Shown here: positions 62,449 to 64,000 of the stretch, piece after piece
Position numbering within the stretch: position 1 is the first letter of the stretch
Layout of the letters: each line of letters begins with the position of its first letter
Origin: Paraburkholderia sp. BL23I1N1
Lineage (GTDB): Bacteria; Pseudomonadota; Gammaproteobacteria; Burkholderiales; Burkholderiaceae
Direction of reading: 5' to 3'
Assembly: GCF_003610295.1 (NCBI RefSeq)
Contig: NZ_RAPV01000001.1
Location: forward strand, 3,410,001 to 3,474,000
Length of the DNA: 64,000 bases
Notes under the pieces: model-generated
Told to the model about the DNA's origin: nothing
The model's database searches: none
The model's input: only the letters and a program-made list of their open reading frames with translations
Made by a program: the position numbers and the translations under genes

Positions 62449-63318
62449 ATGCCGCACACTCACTACACCACTCTCATCTCCGCGACCAACCTCGCGGAAC
62501 GGCTAACCGCCGCGCCGGGCAGCGTGTTCGTCATTGATTGCCGTTTCGATCTGGCCGACACCGAGGCGGGCGAGAAAGCCTATCTGGCCGGGCATTTGCC
62601 GGGCGCGCATTATCTGCACCTCGATCGCGATCTGTCAGGGCCAAAGAACGGCCTCAATGGCCGCCACCCGCTGCCGGACCGCGCGCGGCTAGTGGAGACA
62701 CTGGAGTCTCGCGGGCTCAAGCAGGGTCAGCAGGTTGTCGCCTATGACGCACAGGGCGGCATGTACGCCGCGCGCGCGTGGTGGCTGCTGCGTTGGCTCG
62801 GCCATGACGCGGTTGCGCTGCTCGACGGTGGATTGCAAGCCTGGCAGGCCGCCGGCCACCCGTTGACGCAAGACGCACCGGCGCAGAACACGGGCGACTT
62901 CAAAGCGGGCGCACCGCTTTCCGTCACCGTCGACGCGCAGACCGTCGAGCGCAATCTCGGCACGAAAGAACGCGTCGTGGTCGATGCGCGCGCGAACGAT
63001 CGCTATCGCGGCGAGAACGAAACGCTGGATCGCGTCGGCGGCCATATTCCTGGCGCGCTCAACCGGTTCTTCAAAGACAACCTCACGGCCGACGGCCGCT
63101 ACAAACCGGCGCACACGCTGCGTGAGGAGTTCCGCGCATTGCTGGGCGACACGTCACCGGAACACGTCGTCCTGCAATGTGGCTCGGGTGTGACAGCATG
63201 CGTGAACGCGCTCGCGATGGAGGTCGCCGGCATGCATGGCGCGGCGCTCTATGCGGGATCGTGGAGCGAATGGAGTTCCGATCCGAAGCGGCCGGTTGCA
63301 ACGGGTCCGAATCCCTAA
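62449..63318 (+). CDS. sseA: 3-mercaptopyruvate/thiosulfate sulfurtransferase
   Basis: A 289-residue tandem rhodanese. The C-terminal active-site loop is LQCGSGVTAC with nucleophile C244; CGSGVT marks the mercaptopyruvate type (thiosulfate types usually read CRKGVT). The N-terminal inactive rhodanese domain holds GHLPGAHYLHLDRDLSG. It moves sulfur from 3-mercaptopyruvate to a thiol or cyanide. GGAG precedes the ATG at 62449. Its stop overlaps the stop of the dienelactone hydrolase by two bases, so the two genes converge without a terminator. Confidence 0.92.
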   Translation: MPHTHYTTLISATNLAERLTAAPGSVFVIDCRFDLADTEAGEKAYLAGHLPGAHYLHLDRDLSGPKNGLNGRHPLPDRARLVETLESRGLKQGQQVVAYDAQGGMYAARAWWLLRWLGHDAVALLDGGLQAWQAAGHPLTQDAPAQNTGDFKAGAPLSVTVDAQTVERNLGTKERVVVDARANDRYRGENETLDRVGGHIPGALNRFFKDNLTADGRYKPAHTLREEFRALLGDTSPEHVVLQCGSGVTACVNALAMEVAGMHGAALYAGSWSEWSSDPKRPVATGPNP

Positions 63319-64000
63319 GCGACCCCGTGCTGCTTGAACCAGAGCAGCGCCCGCCGCCAGCCGTCCTCGGCATCGGCCTTTTTGTAACTCGGCCGGTAGT
63401 CGGCGAAAAACGCGTGGCCTGCATCGTCGTACACGACGAATTGTGAGCCGCGGCCCGCTTGAGGACCCTGCGCGATGGCCTGCTTCATCTGCGCAAGCGT
63501 GTCTTGCGGAATGCTTTGATCCTGCCGCCCGTATAACCCCAACACCGGCGCATGCAGATCGCCAACACGATCGAGCGGGTTCGCGGGCGTGGTCGCGCTG
63601 TGATCTCCGCTCACGCGTCCGTACCAGGCGACCGCGGTCTTGAGCCGCGGATTGTGCTCCGCGTACAGCCACGCAATCCGCCCGCCCCAGCAAAAGCCAT
63701 TCACGCCCAGCCGGTTCAGGTCGCCGCCGTGCTCGCCCGCCCATGCGACGGTAGCGTCGAGGTCGTCCAGCGCCTGCTCGTCCGGCACCTTGCTGAGAAT
63801 CTGATTGCTGATCTGCTGGATGGTCGGCAGCATCATCGGATCGCCCTCGCGGACGAACAGGTCCGGTGCGATCGCCAGATATCCGAGCTTGGCAAAGCGC
63901 CGGCACACGTCGGCAATATGCTCGTGCACGCCGAACGCCTCATGGATCACGATGATCACCGGCAGATGCGTCTTGCCCTTCGGCTGCGCGCGATAGGCCG
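63315..64000 (-). CDS. Dienelactone hydrolase family protein (cut by window edge)
   Basis: At least 228 residues of a leftward alpha/beta hydrolase; the gene runs past the right edge, as the frame stays open there (VIIVIHEAFG is preceded in frame by QPKGKTHLP). The nucleophile is the cysteine in GFCWGGRIAW, and the catalytic histidine is in DDAGHAFFAD. Members hydrolyse dienelactone in chlorocatechol breakdown, but many act on other lactones or esters, so the substrate is unknown. It converges with sseA with overlapping stop codons. Confidence 0.9.
   Translation of the reverse strand, partial: AYRAQPKGKTHLPVIIVIHEAFGVHEHIADVCRRFAKLGYLAIAPDLFVREGDPMMLPTIQQISNQILSKVPDEQALDDLDATVAWAGEHGGDLNRLGVNGFCWGGRIAWLYAEHNPRLKTAVAWYGRVSGDHSATTPANPLDRVGDLHAPVLGLYGRQDQSIPQDTLAQMKQAIAQGPQAGRGSQFVVYDDAGHAFFADYRPSYKKADAEDGWRRALLWFKQHGVA

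Noticed and set aside
1..64000. CRISPR array, prophage, integron or replication origin
   Set aside because: No regularly spaced repeats, phage structural genes, integrase or origin motifs were seen; dnaG and rpoD here belong to the macromolecular-synthesis operon, not to an origin.

Overview
The window looks like chromosomal DNA from a Burkholderia sensu lato species, most likely Paraburkholderia. The evidence is high GC, the order rpsU-yqeY-dnaG-rpoD, an OmpC-like Burkholderiales porin, a folE2 GTP cyclohydrolase and many GntR/LysR-controlled catabolic units. Genus and species are inferred from gene content, not from a database search.

Positions 1-13577 are an exopolysaccharide (EPS) locus. 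A leftward block holds a flippase (cut by the window edge), a family 2 glycosyltransferase, an exported clan GH-A glycosidase, a GT4 glycosyltransferase and a Wzz/tyrosine-autokinase. A poorly conserved 1.2 kb region follows, with one small ORF carrying a strong ribosome site, then a rightward block: a DJ-1/AraC regulator, a TupA-like ATP-grasp protein, a glycosyltransferase and a propeller-like protein. A leftward Tat-lipoprotein glycosidase closes the locus. Positions 13578-15785 hold small membrane or unknown proteins between two long non-coding stretches.

Positions 15786-30079 are a series of small metabolic and transport units: amidohydrolase plus MFS carrier, an RcnB-like periplasmic protein, a FadR-type regulator with a matching operator before a sugar-type ABC transporter, an Nramp metal transporter with a hairpin leader, NnrU, an SDR/LysR divergent pair, ppnP, a 2-oxoglutarate/Fe(II)-type oxygenase and an XRE-cupin regulator. 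Positions 30125-43714 are catabolic: hglS with a YdiJ-type dehydrogenase (2-oxoadipate to D-2-hydroxyglutarate to 2-oxoglutarate), 4-hydroxyphenylpyruvate dioxygenase, pcaQ and pcaHG (protocatechuate ring cleavage; pcaH is frameshifted as written), a LysE-type exporter, a cold-shock protein, and an acyl-CoA synthetase with a divergent Crp/Fnr regulator.

Positions 43974-64000 are mostly housekeeping: a chemoreceptor, a stand-alone IS5-type N-terminal domain, a major porin, an odd class II tRNA with a CAU anticodon just downstream of rpoD, the macromolecular-synthesis operon (rpsU, yqeY, dnaG, rpoD) with hairpins in its gaps, an HI0933-family flavoprotein, tsaD, folE2 with a structured leader, the isoprenoid genes dxs-ispA-xseB, a Rieske oxygenase alpha subunit, a mercaptopyruvate sulfurtransferase and a dienelactone hydrolase cut by the right edge.

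The items most worth a second look are the class II CAU tRNA, the pcaH frameshift, the EPS locus with its two exported glycosidases and propeller protein, the folE2 leader hairpins, and the upstream ORF in front of the sugar transporter.
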